Assembly: GCF_001723175.1 (NCBI RefSeq)
Contig: NC_064654.1
Location: 3,658,001 to 3,722,000, forward strand
Length of the DNA stretch: 64,000 nt
From: Penicillium oxalicum
Lineage: Eukaryota; Ascomycota; Eurotiomycetes; Eurotiales; Aspergillaceae
Reading direction: 5' to 3'
The position numbers and the translations under genes are program-made. The notes under the pieces were generated by a model. It searched no databases, was not told the DNA's origin, and saw nothing but the letters and a program-made list of their open reading frames with translations. This document shows, piece by piece, positions 47,501-58,975 of the stretch (its first letter is position 1; the number at the start of each line of letters is the position of its first letter).

Positions 47501-48232
47501 CAGAGCTTTGCCGAGCTCTGGAAGGTCTTTGAGAAGACCATCCTTCGCTATGCCAGCAGCACCGAGTCTCTTGAGCGTGCCACGGCCGTCGGTGTCCTCG
47601 CTGAATGCATCAACGGCATGGGCGCAGCTGTCACTCCCTTCACTGGTTCCTTCTTGAAGCTGCTCTTGCACCGTCTTGGCGACGAGGATACCCAGACTCG
47701 ATCCAACGCCGCTTACGCAGTTGGTCGCCTGGTGGAGCGCTCCAACGCGGATGCTGAGATTGTCAAGGCCTTCCCGTCTATCTTCGGCCACCTGGAGTCT
47801 TGCTTGCAGATGAATGTTTCCCGTCTGCAAGACAACGCTACCGGCTGTGTGTCGCGCATGATCCTGCGTCACCCGCAGCATGTTCCCACCAAGGACGTTC
47901 TGCCCGCTTTGGTGAACATCCTGCCCTTGAAGAACGACTTTGAGGAGAATGATCCTCTCTACCGCATGATCTGCCAGATGTGTATGTGCTTAGCCCTCCC
48001 GCCTCTCTTTATACTTTCCGAACGCATTGCTAACTCATTTTCCATGACTTCAGACAAGGCGGAAGATTCTACCATCCGGGAGTTGACCCCGCGCCTGCTC
48101 CCCGTGTTCCAGGCTGTCCTGACCGGCGATGAAGATCAGCTCGACGACGAACGTCGCGCTGAACTTATCGAGCTTGTCAAGTGGTTGAACCAGATGCAGC
48201 CCGGCGCTGCTCCCTGGGCTGAGCAGCTGTAA
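44572..48232 (+). CDS. kap123: Karyopherin Kap123/importin-4 type nuclear import receptor
   Basis: Four exons are inferred: 44572-44617, 44689-47011, 47245-47981 and 48054-48232 (introns 71, 233 and 72 bp), giving 1094 aa, normal for the family. The protein is a solenoid of HEAT repeats throughout, beginning with an importin-beta N-terminal-like segment (KEATGILQREFYNKPQSL, DPNLRQLAAVEARGLV) that contacts RanGTP. An acidic loop of Asp/Glu at about residues 650-680 is characteristic. Kap123 imports ribosomal proteins and histones. Exon joins DPSQGNVKEAT, DDRATVADINRNM and QMYKAEDSTIREL keep the frame through all three phase-1/2 introns. The second intron is the longest I place in the window. 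Codon choice is strongly C-ending, consistent with high expression. Confidence 0.95.
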
Positions 48233-49022
48233 AGCCGCCCGGTGTTGTGGAAAAAATTTTTGATGACCTTTCTTGAGCCAGAATACGTGTAATGTCATAG
48301 ACTGATGATCTGGACCCGCCCAAAGATGACTAGAAGATACCCCCGTCTTGGCGAAGCCTCCCCGCGATGAGTGATGAAACTACAAGAAGTTGTTGCTGTG
48401 TACATACATTGAATTAATTGACGATGGATCTCCTCGATTCCACCCCATCCCAACCTCTTCTCCCTGTAAATTGTTTTTTTTCCGCTTCGTGTTTTGACTT
48501 GCTCGTCGACTATGTATCGACAACGATGGTGGGCCCGAATGCCATAAAAGAGACGATGGGCCAAAAACGACTGGGTGGCTGCCCGACAATTGCGGTGTGA
48601 ACTGCGCCCACCTCACCCACCTCGCCCCATCCACGTCTCCTCAATGCGTCATCGGCCGCAGTTCTCCCAGCCCACTATTTCATTCCCTTCTATCGTTGGG
48701 TCCCGGCTCTTTCTCAAAGCTTGGTATATCCCTCTATTCTCCAAGTTTTCAAGTTCCAAGTCCGGGTAGCACCTGCATTCTTGACAGTTGACACTTACTG
48801 GTGGCTCTCACGTCCCAATTAATCTCATCACGAAGCCGAGTCTCAGGTAGGTCTCGCGGTGTCTCTCTGTATTACCATCATTGATAGAATCAGAGATGGA
48901 TACAACGCATTTGGGAACTCGCCTGACGATTGTGGTTTAAGGCTCCTCCAGGCGCCATTCTAGGTCCATCACATCCCTCAATCCCCAAGGAAGCTTTTCA
49001 TTTGGATCTTTTCATCCCCGTC
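48233..49022. other. Intergenic region after Kap123
   Basis: About 800 bp with the Kap123 3' region and possible promoter of the small Cys-rich frame. No other gene is seen. Confidence 0.55.
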
Positions 49023-49184
49023 ATGTCATCGAAAAGCTGCATCGCGTCCCCTGTCGACTGGGTTCTTCCTTCATCAGGCTCAGACAGCTCGATCAAGAAG
49101 CCGATTAAGCCGGTGACGAAGCCGTGCTTCGGGTGCGACTGCGGTGGTGAAGAATGTGATTGCTGCATCTGCACCGTGATGTAG
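49023..49184 (+). CDS. Candidate 53-aa cysteine-rich mini-protein (metallothionein-like C-terminus)
   Basis: The ATG at 49023 opens a 53-codon frame whose last 18 residues, PCFGCDCGGEECDCCICT, hold seven cysteines in the spacing C-x2-C-x-C-x4-C-x-C-C-x-C; an eighth cysteine lies near the N-terminus. The rest is Ser/Pro/Lys-rich with no signal peptide. Clustered C-x-C and C-C pairs are typical of metal-thiolate proteins, and the acidic Cys segment is not hydrophobic enough for a CYSTM-type membrane end. The frame is open upstream to 48930, so the start could differ. I do not recognise a specific homologue, and the frame is short enough to be chance. Confidence 0.35.
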   Translation: MSSKSCIASPVDWVLPSSGSDSSIKKPIKPVTKPCFGCDCGGEECDCCICTVM

Positions 49185-49853
49185 ATCCACCTACGTATTG
49201 GGAGATACGACTCGTTTGGATCTATATGTCTCTGTTTCCACGGCTTGGCCTGTCTTCTACCAGTCCAATAATTCGGTCTTTTGTTGTGGATCTCCTGTAC
49301 GGATTCTTCAGGATGAATCCCACCGGGGCGGAGAGCACTTGTTGTCGAGTTCGTTCAGCGTTTATTTTCTTTCTGGCGATCAATTTGAGTGTGAGGTTGT
49401 ACGACCACTTTTCATCTGCCAGCCTCCTCGTATCTGCCCAGGTTGGTGCATTATTGAAACAACTTCCGCACCGGACTCGAATGGCCCGCGACCAGAGTAT
49501 GTAGTAATATGAGGCTTTGAAGCAGCCTCATGGATCTTTGACCATGTACAACCCGTAGCTAGAGTCACTATCGAGACACATTGAAAGACCTCGGGCCGGA
49601 ATTCATGAAGGTCGTCAACAAGATGAGTTGCCTCAGGTGGCAGCCCTGCGAGCCACTGCCAGAGGTGAAGGGCGTACTGATCGCTGACTCAGCGATAGTC
49701 AGCTGGACTCGGTCACGGCCCCCCAGCCCGGAAGTGTGCGATCGGAAGCTCGACCCGCTGAATCTCCACCGCGTGCACTTCCGTTCCCACAAGCCTTCCA
49801 GAGAAGCCACGGCCATCCGAGCACCACCAAAAGAGAGGCAGGCCAAGCAGGCC
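49185..49853. other. Intergenic region upstream of the first Zn2Cys6 factor
   Basis: About 670 bp. The coding frame of the regulator is open upstream to 49581, so its true start could lie within this interval; nothing upstream of 49854 looks conserved. Confidence 0.45.
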
Positions 49854-52281
49854 ATGCACCCTATGCAGCCTTCAAACGATGCCACGTCCAAGCGCACAGC
49901 ACGCGCCTGTGACTCGTGCTATAAACGCAAGGTATCAAGATTGTCCTTTACAATCTAGAAATCCGCGATCGTAATCACGACAGACTTACCTAGTCCATGT
50001 CTCCCATTCCTTAGATCAAATGTGATGCCGCCAAACCCAAATGCAACTGGTGTGACCACCATAATCTTCCCTGTACATTCGAGCGAGTGATTCAGCGAAA
50101 GCGCAAGACTCAAGATGAAGCCAGGTAAGTGGCCTTGTACGATCGCCTCCTCAGTTCTCTAGGGCTCGATGGTCATTCGGCTGACCGAACCCCACTCAGT
50201 CGGCCTCGAGCCGCGCGACTATCTGAGCGCATCAGTCGGATTGAACAGCTTCTCGCCAGCAACCTGCTGGGAGACGCCAGTCTACCTGGTAAGCCTTGGC
50301 ATGACGAGATTTGTCATCCCCTTTCAACTACAAGTGGCTTCAGTGCAAAGGTTACTTTGCCGAGCTGGATCTTTTCCGATCACATTGGCTTGCTTATCGG
50401 GGTTGAACTAATGATGAATGACAAGATGACCACAGAGCTGAACTAGGCGAGGCTCTCAGTGATAACATCACGTCCAGTACCTCCCCAAGCAATGCTAGCA
50501 CCAATGGACCGCAGCTTGCTCATTCGGTGGGCCTCCATTTTGCGGGACGAGAGCTGGGAGTGATCAGTCTGCTCACAGGCATCCCTTTTCTGCTGCCAGA
50601 AGGCCAGGATTGGATCCAGGCGCGCACCGGACAGGCTATTGTGCACGAGAAACTCAGTCCCACACACCCGCCATGGGAAAGAGAGCGAGATCAAATCAAT
50701 GGAGTGTTGTTGTCGAGCTTGACGAATCACAGCCTGCTCGACCTCCCTGAACAACGTGTTGCGCGGGTCTATTTTGATGCATACAAGAAAACAGGCGTCA
50801 TGCGACGGATTTTCCCAGTGATTGACCCGGATCTCTTCGAGACCACCATCCGTCTTGCGTATCAGGACCACAACTACAGCTCGCGACAGATGGCCAGTCG
50901 AGCATGTGTCCTGGCCTTCCTTGCCTTCATCGCGTCTCTGCCTTCAATCTACGACTTTGAACGGGACCCATCGATTGATCATGAAGTTCTGGCTTTCAAA
51001 GCTCGATACCTCATCACCCAAATATTGCACGCTGCTGCCACACTGGACTCGTTACAGGCGGCTACTATTCTGGTCAGTATGGGACATACCATTATTCCCG
51101 CACACTTCATAGATATCCGCCTCACAAGCACAAGTGGAATGCTTTAGCAATCAAAGACTGACTGTGATGGACCTCGCAATTCCTCGCTAGATGCTATATG
51201 AGTTGTGCTTGGGAAATATGCGATTAGTCAGCTCTTTGACTGCCATTGCGGCGAGGCACATCTTCATGCTCGGGGCCAATCTCGCCCAAGATCACGTCGG
51301 TCCATTATTTGAGCGCAGCGAAAAACGTCATAAGCAACTGCGGAATGTCTTCTGGGTCTGTTACACGGTCGACAAGGACGTCGCCCTGCGCACCGGTGAA
51401 CCGCCCATGATCATCGACCAGAATTGCGATTTGACTCTACCTGACGGGTACATAAATCGGATCGCTCTTGATCCTGAGCGAGACGACAGCTCTGACGTAG
51501 AGCCTGTCTTCCCGTTCGATCTTCGCCTGAGTCAGGTCAAATCTCGAGCTTACGTCGAGCTGTACTCATTCAGCGCTTTGCAAAAGTCAGATGCCGAGCT
51601 ACTCAAGTCCATTCGTGAACTGGATGACGATTTAGAAGCATGGCGCCTGTCGATCCCGTCTCAATGGCGCCCAACTATGTCCTTTTCCCCGGAGGCTTCC
51701 GACCCAAACATGAGCATGCACTCGGTGATGCTACGGGTCAATTATTACCTGTGCATGAGCATGATTCATCAAGCGAGCAGTCGTTGCAAAGCCTGGATGC
51801 AGGGAAGTGGGCTCATGGAAGGTGTGAGTTCTAGTCTTGCGCTGTCCGTTGAGGCGAGCCGATCTACGCTCTGCTACTTGGGTGCTGCCGAGCATATTTT
51901 ACAGGAGGAAGTCTTCTGGTAAGACAATCCTGAATCAACATTCTTCCCCTTCGGTGATCTCGATCGTTCTTGTGTGGCCTGAAATAACTCACTCATGATT
52001 GCTTTCATTCTAGGATGCTGATCTTTTATCCCATTTCCGCCCTCCTCACTCTCTTCTGCAGCATTCTCCAAAATCCGCTCGATCCTCGCTCGCGGGACGA
52101 TTTGGATCATTTGAAGATGGCCACGTGTATATTTACGCGAATTTCCAAGAATCTGCCTGAGAATGATGCCGAGCATATACGGCTCATCATTGACTTTGTT
52201 GGTGAATTGAAGCGATTGGCTGAGTGTGCCATTGACAAGGCATGGGGGGAGCATGTTTCTGCATCACGAATGACATTCTAA
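49854..52281 (+). CDS. Zn2Cys6 transcription factor with fungal-specific regulatory domain
   Basis: Six exons are inferred: 49854-49931, 50015-50124, 50200-50288, 50447-51072, 51191-51918 and 52014-52281, giving 632 aa. The zinc cluster starts ACDSCYKRK and is split by intron 1; the joined spacing is C-x2-C-x6-C-x6-C-x2-C-x6-C (Cys19 to Cys46). It is followed by basic RKRKT and an ARLSERISRIEQLL coiled-coil-like linker, the usual dimerisation element. The middle region matches the fungal_trans domain type (YFDAYKKTGVMRRIFPVIDPDLFE, FWVCYTVDKDVALRTGEPPMI). Targets are unknown. Intron joins RKIKCD, EASRPRAARL, LPGEALSD, ATILMLYEL and VFWMLIF keep the frame. ATGs at 49863 or upstream at 49605/49623 are alternative starts. 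Confidence 0.82.
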
Positions 52282-54195
52282 TCGGTCATTCCGGCTATTT
52301 CATTCCACCGAGACTTGTGGCACTTGGTGCAGTTACTGTTTAGGGACTATCCTCTTTCTCTGCAGATATCAAGTCATGAGAATGCCCCCAATTCTTGCGA
52401 GATCGGGGTGCAAGCCTGGAAGCATCACCCGCTGCAGAGAGTACGTCGGATGGCGGTGCAGCAGGGGTTCTACAGAGCAAAGGCGACCCTTGACCGCAAA
52501 TACATAAGGACAAACCGGATACTTAAGATTATATACCTACGACAAAAGATCTAGTCTGTTTATACACAAAAGTTTGATGGGACCAAGGTGTTGAACCAAA
52601 GTCTAGCCAACGAGCTCTCATCATCATCATGAGTTGGAACTTTGATTTGTCGAGAAACGATGAGCTTATAATCACCTGCAGTACGTGGCAGGCCTGGCTG
52701 GTTAGGCTAGTAAGCGCTCGTCGAGTCACCATTAGTAGCATTTCTGTCGCTTGGTGGAAGCTCGGACAGCTTCCTCCGATTCGCGAGCAGCAGAGAATAT
52801 AGATGGGACCACATGGATATTTGAGGTAGCTAGCGTACGGAATTTTACAAGTCTAAGTGATACTGAATGCAGCAAGCGATTTTTTTTAATTTTGTTCATT
52901 TCATTCAATTTTCGGGGAGCCAGTCATGAACACTAATTGACCTCGTAAATTGCGGGTTCTACGGTGCTCGTGTATTTGTTCCTCGTGACCAAGTACCAAA
53001 GAAGGGGGAGGGGAACTAGCCCATTCAAACAAATCTGTCGCCTTTTGGTCACAGTCAGCGTCTTCCTGAGTTTCAAAAACGAGTGGAACAGAAGCAATGA
53101 CAATTAAAAGTCGGTACAGCAGCCGGGTTCAGTGGGCACTGAACTCGGCCAAGTACCGTACCGTCTCAGATTGTAGATGCACGTTGTCATCAGAGAGCAC
53201 AAGAGGTAAGAATAGTGCTTTCAGATGGGGTTGAAACAAAGAATAAAGCATCGATCATCATTGGAAAGATGTGAATGACACATTCTCGAGGTGTGACTCA
53301 AGTCCAGACTTACCGATGAGTATAATGATTCCTTGCAGATCACTCTCAAGAGTGGCAACATCGGCTCGCCACATCTTCACAATGACTAGTGTGCAAAGGA
53401 AGCATGACACGGGAATCGAGGCTTAAAAAGTTGTGGATCATGTGACTCTGGAAAAGAGACGGGCCGGTCCGCTAAGCTCAAAGAGGAAGAAATGTACTGG
53501 TGTGATGTTCCAGGATTGAAGTGTTGCTATTGGATCTGTGCAGTGATGCCTATCTTATCGTAATGGATACGACACGGGCGGGGTCCGACCCTGGTGGAAA
53601 TAGTAGAATGTAACTTGACTAGCTGACTGAAAACTACAATGCGCTGGAGGTACTGCAGACAGATAACTTTGGAGGGAGTTTGCTAGAACACAAGAAGGTC
53701 TTTACGCAATACTGTTAGAATTCATGCATGTCTGCCCGGGTTTGATGGGCATTGACAATGGCTCGGGTCGGTCGATCCTCGAAGAGCCGTATGGCTGTCT
53801 TGCTGCCCCTGCATTGGGTCAATGAAAGCCAAGCTAAGGAGCTCTCATCGCGGGGACCAGCGAAGAGTCCGTCACTCAGTGTGTTGTCTCGTATCTCCCG
53901 ATTGTTTCAGTAAACACGGTGTCTCATACTTGAGTTGTTTCTTGATGCATTCAGGCGGTGACTGTGTTCCACAATAGAAAGAGTCTTCGTGCCGTGTGCC
54001 TCAGGTAGAGATACAACCTCTAGGCTGAGTAGATAAGGGGGCCCCTCCGGACGGAAACCAACTCAAGAATATCGCCGTCTCTGAGTTTCACATTCATCGG
54101 GGCATTGTCCTCGTATAAAAAGAGGTTTCGAGTGTCCCCGGTCATCGTGGGCCGAGAGTGATGCACAACTGAAAGAAGCGCACGCCACAGTCTGC
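52282..54195. other. Intergenic region between Zn2Cys6 factor and med7
   Basis: About 1.9 kb between two 3' ends with no recognisable gene. A CAT/ATC trinucleotide run lies at about 52619-52632. A 67-codon frame at 54020-54223 overlaps the end of med7 and is considered spurious. Confidence 0.55.
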
Positions 54196-55041
54196 TCAGT
54201 TGATCTTTTCCAAGAGGCCCCATACCAATTGCGCATTCTCCGCCGTCATTTCCCTTTCTGCGCTGGTCTCGGGGTTTCGCTCAAGCTTCGCAGCCCGATT
54301 GAGACCTTTCCCCTCGGCCTCCAGCTGGTCCATCAGACTCTCAATCTCCATTTTCACTTGATCCATTTTTGTGATCTCCTCCTTTGTACGTCGAAGTTGT
54401 TCCTCCATCATCATGATGAGCGATTCGCGTGCCTGGTGGGGACGATACAGGTTCAACAGGTGATGCGCATTGATGAAAAGATTCCGCAGATCTTCAACCT
54501 TGGATTCATATTGTTCGGGGGACACGGCGAGAATGCCGACAAATTCGAGAAAATTCAACAAGAGTGATTTGCTGATTTTGAGTAGGTAATACGCGTGATT
54601 GAGGGGTTGAGCTGTTTGAGAAGAGGCTTGGTCGGTCTCCGTCGCCGGTTCGGGATATAGCTGTTCGATTCCTTGTTCCTTTAACGAAGGCAGGGTGGTG
54701 GAGAGCTTGTATATTTCCCGCATCAGTATGTTTGACCCCAGATAAATCAAAACATTCACATGTAGCGCAGGACATACAGTCTGTGGTTCCCCAAACACGG
54801 TATATTCTCCTGTGGGGATCTCGGGAGGCACTAAGAAGCGCAGCTCTGGCGGGACTTCAAGAGAGCGCAATTTCGCAGGCGACCAGTGCTTTGCCTTTGA
54901 GCCCACTTCCTCATCTTTCTTCAAGGCTTCTTTTTTGATCTGATCGAGCTTGTCGATGTTTTCACGAGTGAAGTGCTTCCACAATGGCGGTGGCGGTGCG
55001 AATGCTGTCGCGACAGCTCGTTGCTCGGTTGCGTCCGCCAT
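54196..55041 (-). CDS. med7: Mediator complex subunit 7 (Med7)
   Basis: Two exons on the minus strand, 55041-54778 and 54705-54196, give 257 aa. Med7 is a middle-module Mediator subunit that pairs with Med21 and Med31 to bridge activators and RNA polymerase II. The N-terminal part has [24 protein letters not shown] and [22 protein letters not shown]. After the intron come [39 protein letters not shown] and the long [24 protein letters not shown] coiled coil. The 72 bp intron (54777-54706) has no stop codon and a length divisible by three, so the genomic frame reads straight through. I remove it because it has GTATGT at the 5' end, TACTGATG as branch site and CAAG at the 3' end, and because relatives lack the 24 residues. 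Confidence 0.92.
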   Translation of the reverse strand: MADATEQRAVATAFAPPPPLWKHFTRENIDKLDQIKKEALKKDEEVGSKAKHWSPAKLRSLEVPPELRFLVPPEIPTGEYTVFGEPQTVCPALHVNVLIYLGSNILMREIYKLSTTLPSLKEQGIEQLYPEPATETDQASSQTAQPLNHAYYLLKISKSLLLNFLEFVGILAVSPEQYESKVEDLRNLFINAHHLLNLYRPHQARESLIMMMEEQLRRTKEEITKMDQVKMEIESLMDQLEAEGKGLNRAAKLERNPETSAEREMTAENAQLVWGLLEKIN

Positions 55042-55431
55042 AGCGTTGTTGAATGGTCTCCAGAAATCTTGACTGCAGCAATGAACCCGTCTCGGTGGCC
55101 GTTGCAAGTAGCAATACACGGTCAATGAGAGGCAAGCCCCGTAGAAAATTGAGGGTTGATGTGGAGGACGAAGATCAGCGGACGCGATGATGGTGAAGGC
55201 AAGCGGATCCAAGTGGGTCTGTGCTTTGCGTGCAGTGCGACTGCACTTGGCGGGTGGTTTCAAGTGGAAGTCTGAAGCCAGTCATCCTTCGGGCTGGCCG
55301 CGGCGCTTTCTCTCCACTACATCACTCGCTCTCCACTACACCTTTGAACGGAGGCAACGCAAACCTAGCGGCTGATGGTCGGTACTTGAGAAACAGTAGT
55401 TAAGGATCCTCGGCGGAATTTTTCACGCAAG

Positions 55432-56495
55432 ATGCCTTCCAGCCGTTCACCAGCTCCATCGCAGCCTATACTTCATCGTGTCGGATTAGTAGGAGCGGCT
55501 GCCCGCTTCTACCATCGCTCCTATGCGGCGGATTACATTACGCTGGGGGTTCTCGCGCTAGGCTGGCTGATGGTTAGTTGACTGTCATGATTGACCTTGC
55601 AAAGCTGTCGCTGAGGGACTATTTCTTTAGATTCAATTCTTCATTCATCCTTTTCATCGCATGTTTTCGCTTGACAATCGGGCTATTCAATATCCATTTG
55701 CAGTCCATGAGCGGGTACCAGTTGGTGCGCTTTGTCCTTCTCCTGCAGTAATCGACTGGAGCATTGCTCACTAAACAATGCTAGGCATGTGCGTTGTGTA
55801 CGCCGGTGTCATCCCTTTGCTCATCATTTTAATCTGGTCGGCAACGCTGCATCCTGGAGTCCACAAGACGCAGGTCACTATGTTGGGGCTCTTGGTAGCG
55901 CTGATACTCACTTCTTTCCTGACGGACGTGATCAAAAACGCTGCAGGACGACCTCGCCCAGATCTCCTCTCGCGATGCAAGCCGTCTCGAGGAACGGCAG
56001 CTAATGCGCTAGTCGCATGGACTGTGTGTACCGAGTCCAATCAACACATCTTGCAAGAGGGTTGGCGCAGTTTTCCCAGTGGCCATAGCAGCTTTGCCTT
56101 CAGTGGATTGAATTATCTTACACTGTGAGTTCATGCCGATGGCCGATGTCTTGGTGTGCATGTTTCCGTCCGCTCATCCTTGTCTGTTCATCAGCTTCCT
56201 ATGTGGGCAAATGCACGTCCTTCGACCGCGAACCGACCTTGCTCGATGCCTGGTGGCGTTTTTCCCACTTCTATGCGCTGCACTGATTGCCATTTCTCGC
56301 CTGGATGATTATCGACATGATGTCTGGGACGTGACGTGCGGTGCTTCTTTGGGGCTGCTGGTCAGCTGGTTTTCGTACCGGCGTTACTACCCTTCTTTGC
56401 GTTCCGTCCATTGCGACTGCCCCCACGATAAAGCTGATCTCACCGAGTCTGACGGGTTTAGCAAGTTGAATGACGAAGAACAAGCCCTGAGCTAA
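55432..56495 (+). CDS. PAP2-type lipid phosphate phosphatase (Dpp1/Lpp1-like)
   Basis: Four exons are inferred: 55432-55572, 55631-55724, 55785-56124 and 56195-56495 (introns 58, 60 and 70 bp), giving 291 aa. The three catalytic motifs of the family are intact: KNAAGRPRP at residues 129-135, PSGH at 176-179 and SRLDDYRHDVWD at 226-237. Six hydrophobic segments can be read, for example YITLGVLALGWLM and VTMLGLLVALILTSFL. Known homologues dephosphorylate diacylglycerol pyrophosphate, phosphatidate and related lipids in vacuolar or Golgi membranes. The gene is divergent from med7, with about 390 bp between starts. All exon joins maintain the frame and restore motif spacing. Confidence 0.93.
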
Positions 56496-57277
56496 GGACG
56501 TGCGTTTCAATCCTGGCATGGGATGGATATGCGCTGTATTAAAAGAATTGCGTTGGTTTCTTGGAGGGACATTTATTTGATCACCATCCCTCATCTGAAT
56601 ATAAGTAGTCTCGATGGCTGACGGGGGATGAGATCTTATCCAGATTTGCTTAGAGAAACCTCGAGATTCTATCCTCTGTGTTCTGTTGAGCCCTCAATTC
56701 TGCGCCGCTGTCTGCGTGCTCTTCGGATCGAGTGTACCTGCGGATGTAGAAGTTTTTATCCATCAGAAGTGTCTACCGAATGTACCTGGATTCTGTGTGT
56801 CTGAAAGGAATTTGACCTCGGATTAGGGCTGAAAAGCCAATTGACGGGAGACCGTTCGAATTGCCTGTACATATCCCGGTGCCATATTTCCATACACCGG
56901 ATGCTCGTTTCTAATCTTTTGTTCTGGCAAAGCCATAGAGCCCGCTCCGGCTCAATTTTCCTGGACGGTTCTCTGCGGGGTGGCAATAATTTGACAAATG
57001 GGACGACGCGTGTGTCGCCGCCTTCAGACCAATTTTCCACCCGTTCACTTCATCGCCAGGTCAAACTTCACAAAGGTTACAGTAGGTCGTGCAATCGTCT
57101 GGGTTTCGGGCGCGCTCCTTCTCATCTCCAAGATCGAAGGACTGGTGAAGCTGACAGGTGAATCGCCTCAGTTCTCACCGCATCTCCTCTAGACCTCTGG
57201 AAAGTGTTCAATGGATCCTCGCAACGGGTCCTCCGAGCAGACAATGTGAGGAAGCCCGATCCACGCATTATCTCTGA
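56496..57277. other. Intergenic region upstream of second Zn2Cys6 factor
   Basis: About 780 bp containing the PAP2 gene 3' end and the promoter of the next gene. No gene is seen; small frames at 56756-57192 lack domains. Confidence 0.55.
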
Positions 57278-58975
57278 ATGCCGCGCAGAAAAGCCGCCGA
57301 CCGTGCGGGCCAGGTGAAGACCCGGTCTCGCAGCGGCTGCCGAGAATGCCGAGCCAGTCGTGTCAGATGCGACACGCAAAGGCCGATCTGTACCCGCTGT
57401 CGGGAAAAGGGCTTGCCATGCTCGACCAACCTCGTCCTGAAATGGGAATCCGAGTTTGTCAGTCGAGGGATGGCCTTTGGGCGCACCGGGGTGTGGAGCA
57501 AGAACCGTAGCGATGCTTCCCCGAATTCGAACTCGACCTCGACCTCTGCTGGATCCTCTCCTGCGTCCTCCGTTGATACCACGCGGCGATGGTGCTCCTT
57601 GCCGGATGTGGAACCCTGGGCTTTCATCAACACTGGATTGGCCTCGTTCAAGGACCCCAGCCAATTCGACGTTGAGTTGAATAAGCAACAGGCGCTTCTG
57701 TCATCTGGTAGCGGCCGTTTGATGGCCGTTCCGGCCCTTTCCTCCCAGACCAAGCTGGGTGAACGCTCCGGCGCATGGAGCGCTGACTTCGCAAGAGCAC
57801 CTTCGCTTTTCCCGGGGCTGTTGGGTCTTGGCCATGGGCAACTCTTTGATTATTTTTTCCGTCAAGTCTGCCCTCGTGCGACAGCTAGCCCCTCTTCGGC
57901 CTCGCCATTCGCTTCTGTGGTCCTGCCCTTCAGTACATCGGCATCGCCTACTTTGTTTAGGGCCATTGAAGCACTGTCTGCGTGCCATTGGGCCCGGCGC
58001 GATCCTATGTACGGCGCCATTGGCCTTCGCCTCAAAACAGAGACCCTGCGAGATCTGCGGCGCCGTTTGACGTCCCAGGATCTTGCAACAAGCTATAACG
58101 ATCCTGAAATCCTCCTCATTATGATGATGCTCTGTCTGTATGAAATCCTGGACAAATGTGACGAGCACTGGACGATTCATCTAAAGGGTGCGAGGGACCT
58201 GATTCGCCTACGCCGGGAACAAGTGGACACGCCTTCCGACCCGGTGACTCGCCTTGCGGAGCGGTTCTTTGCCTTTCAAGACGTGATGGGTCGGACTGCC
58301 TGCGGCGAGGCGGTCAAGTTTGGAAGTGATTACTGGAGGTCCAATGACAAATACATTGACTTGTGGATGGGATGCAGCACTGAATTGGTCGCCATTCTCT
58401 CTTTGATCACGGAATTGAGTCGTATCAGACGGCAATCTGCGTCCAGCCTCACCGAGTCGGTGTTTCTGGGTCGTGCTGCATCACTTCAGCGCCAACTAGA
58501 ACATCTGGTACAGGAGGTGGAGGATGGGGAAGATGAGATTCTGGCCACTGTGGCCGAGGCCAAGCGAGTTGCCGCTCTACTGTATCTGCACTGTGCCCTT
58601 TATGGGGCCTCCCCCACCACATCTTTAGTGGTCGAATACGTGCAGCAGATCCTCAGCTCAGTGTGGAGTTTGCTTGAGCATGACTCCATGGCTAACGTGA
58701 TATGGCCCATATTTGTGGCAGCCGTCGAACTCAACCCGTCTCAGGACGAGCTTTCTCTAAGATCGCATGGCCCCGCTGTGTCCGGGCGCTCCCTGATCCT
58801 TCGGGCGTTGGATGCGATGGCTGATTCAAGCATGTCGAACGTTTCCCGGACTCGCGGTGTCATCATCGAAGTCTGGCAGGCTCGCGACCAGGATCTGCTC
58901 AGCTCTGCAAAGCCGGCCGTGAATGACTGGGACCGATATGTGGCTCCAGTCAGTGCAGCCATGAGCCTAGCTTGA
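57278..58975 (+). CDS. Zn2Cys6 transcription factor, Fungal_trans_2 type
   Basis: A single 565 aa frame without introns. The zinc cluster lies close to the N-terminus with spacing C-x2-C-x6-C-x6-C-x2-C-x6-C (Cys21, 24, 31, 38, 41, 48: GCRECRASRVRCD, CTRCREKGLPC). It is preceded by a basic segment and followed by a Ser/Thr-rich linker. The rest resembles the Fungal_trans_2 regulatory domain, with FDYFFRQVCPRATA, LLIMMMLCLYEILDKCDEHWTIHLKGARDLI and ETLRDLRRRLTSQ. This C-terminal family includes Acr-2-like and UaY-distinct regulators, but I cannot assign targets. It is not related in sequence to the other Zn2Cys6 factor in the window beyond the DNA-binding motif. Confidence 0.88.
   Translation: MPRRKAADRAGQVKTRSRSGCRECRASRVRCDTQRPICTRCREKGLPCSTNLVLKWESEFVSRGMAFGRTGVWSKNRSDASPNSNSTSTSAGSSPASSVDTTRRWCSLPDVEPWAFINTGLASFKDPSQFDVELNKQQALLSSGSGRLMAVPALSSQTKLGERSGAWSADFARAPSLFPGLLGLGHGQLFDYFFRQVCPRATASPSSASPFASVVLPFSTSASPTLFRAIEALSACHWARRDPMYGAIGLRLKTETLRDLRRRLTSQDLATSYNDPEILLIMMMLCLYEILDKCDEHWTIHLKGARDLIRLRREQVDTPSDPVTRLAERFFAFQDVMGRTACGEAVKFGSDYWRSNDKYIDLWMGCSTELVAILSLITELSRIRRQSASSLTESVFLGRAASLQRQLEHLVQEVEDGEDEILATVAEAKRVAALLYLHCALYGASPTTSLVVEYVQQILSSVWSLLEHDSMANVIWPIFVAAVELNPSQDELSLRSHGPAVSGRSLILRALDAMADSSMSNVSRTRGVIIEVWQARDQDLLSSAKPAVNDWDRYVAPVSAAMSLA

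Noticed and set aside
47327..47881. 184-codon minus-strand frame inside Kap123
   Set aside because: Shadow caused by strong C/G third-base preference in a highly expressed gene.
54020..54223. 67-codon minus-strand frame at the end of med7
   Set aside because: Overlaps the med7 stop in another frame, has no upstream promoter space and no recognised domain.
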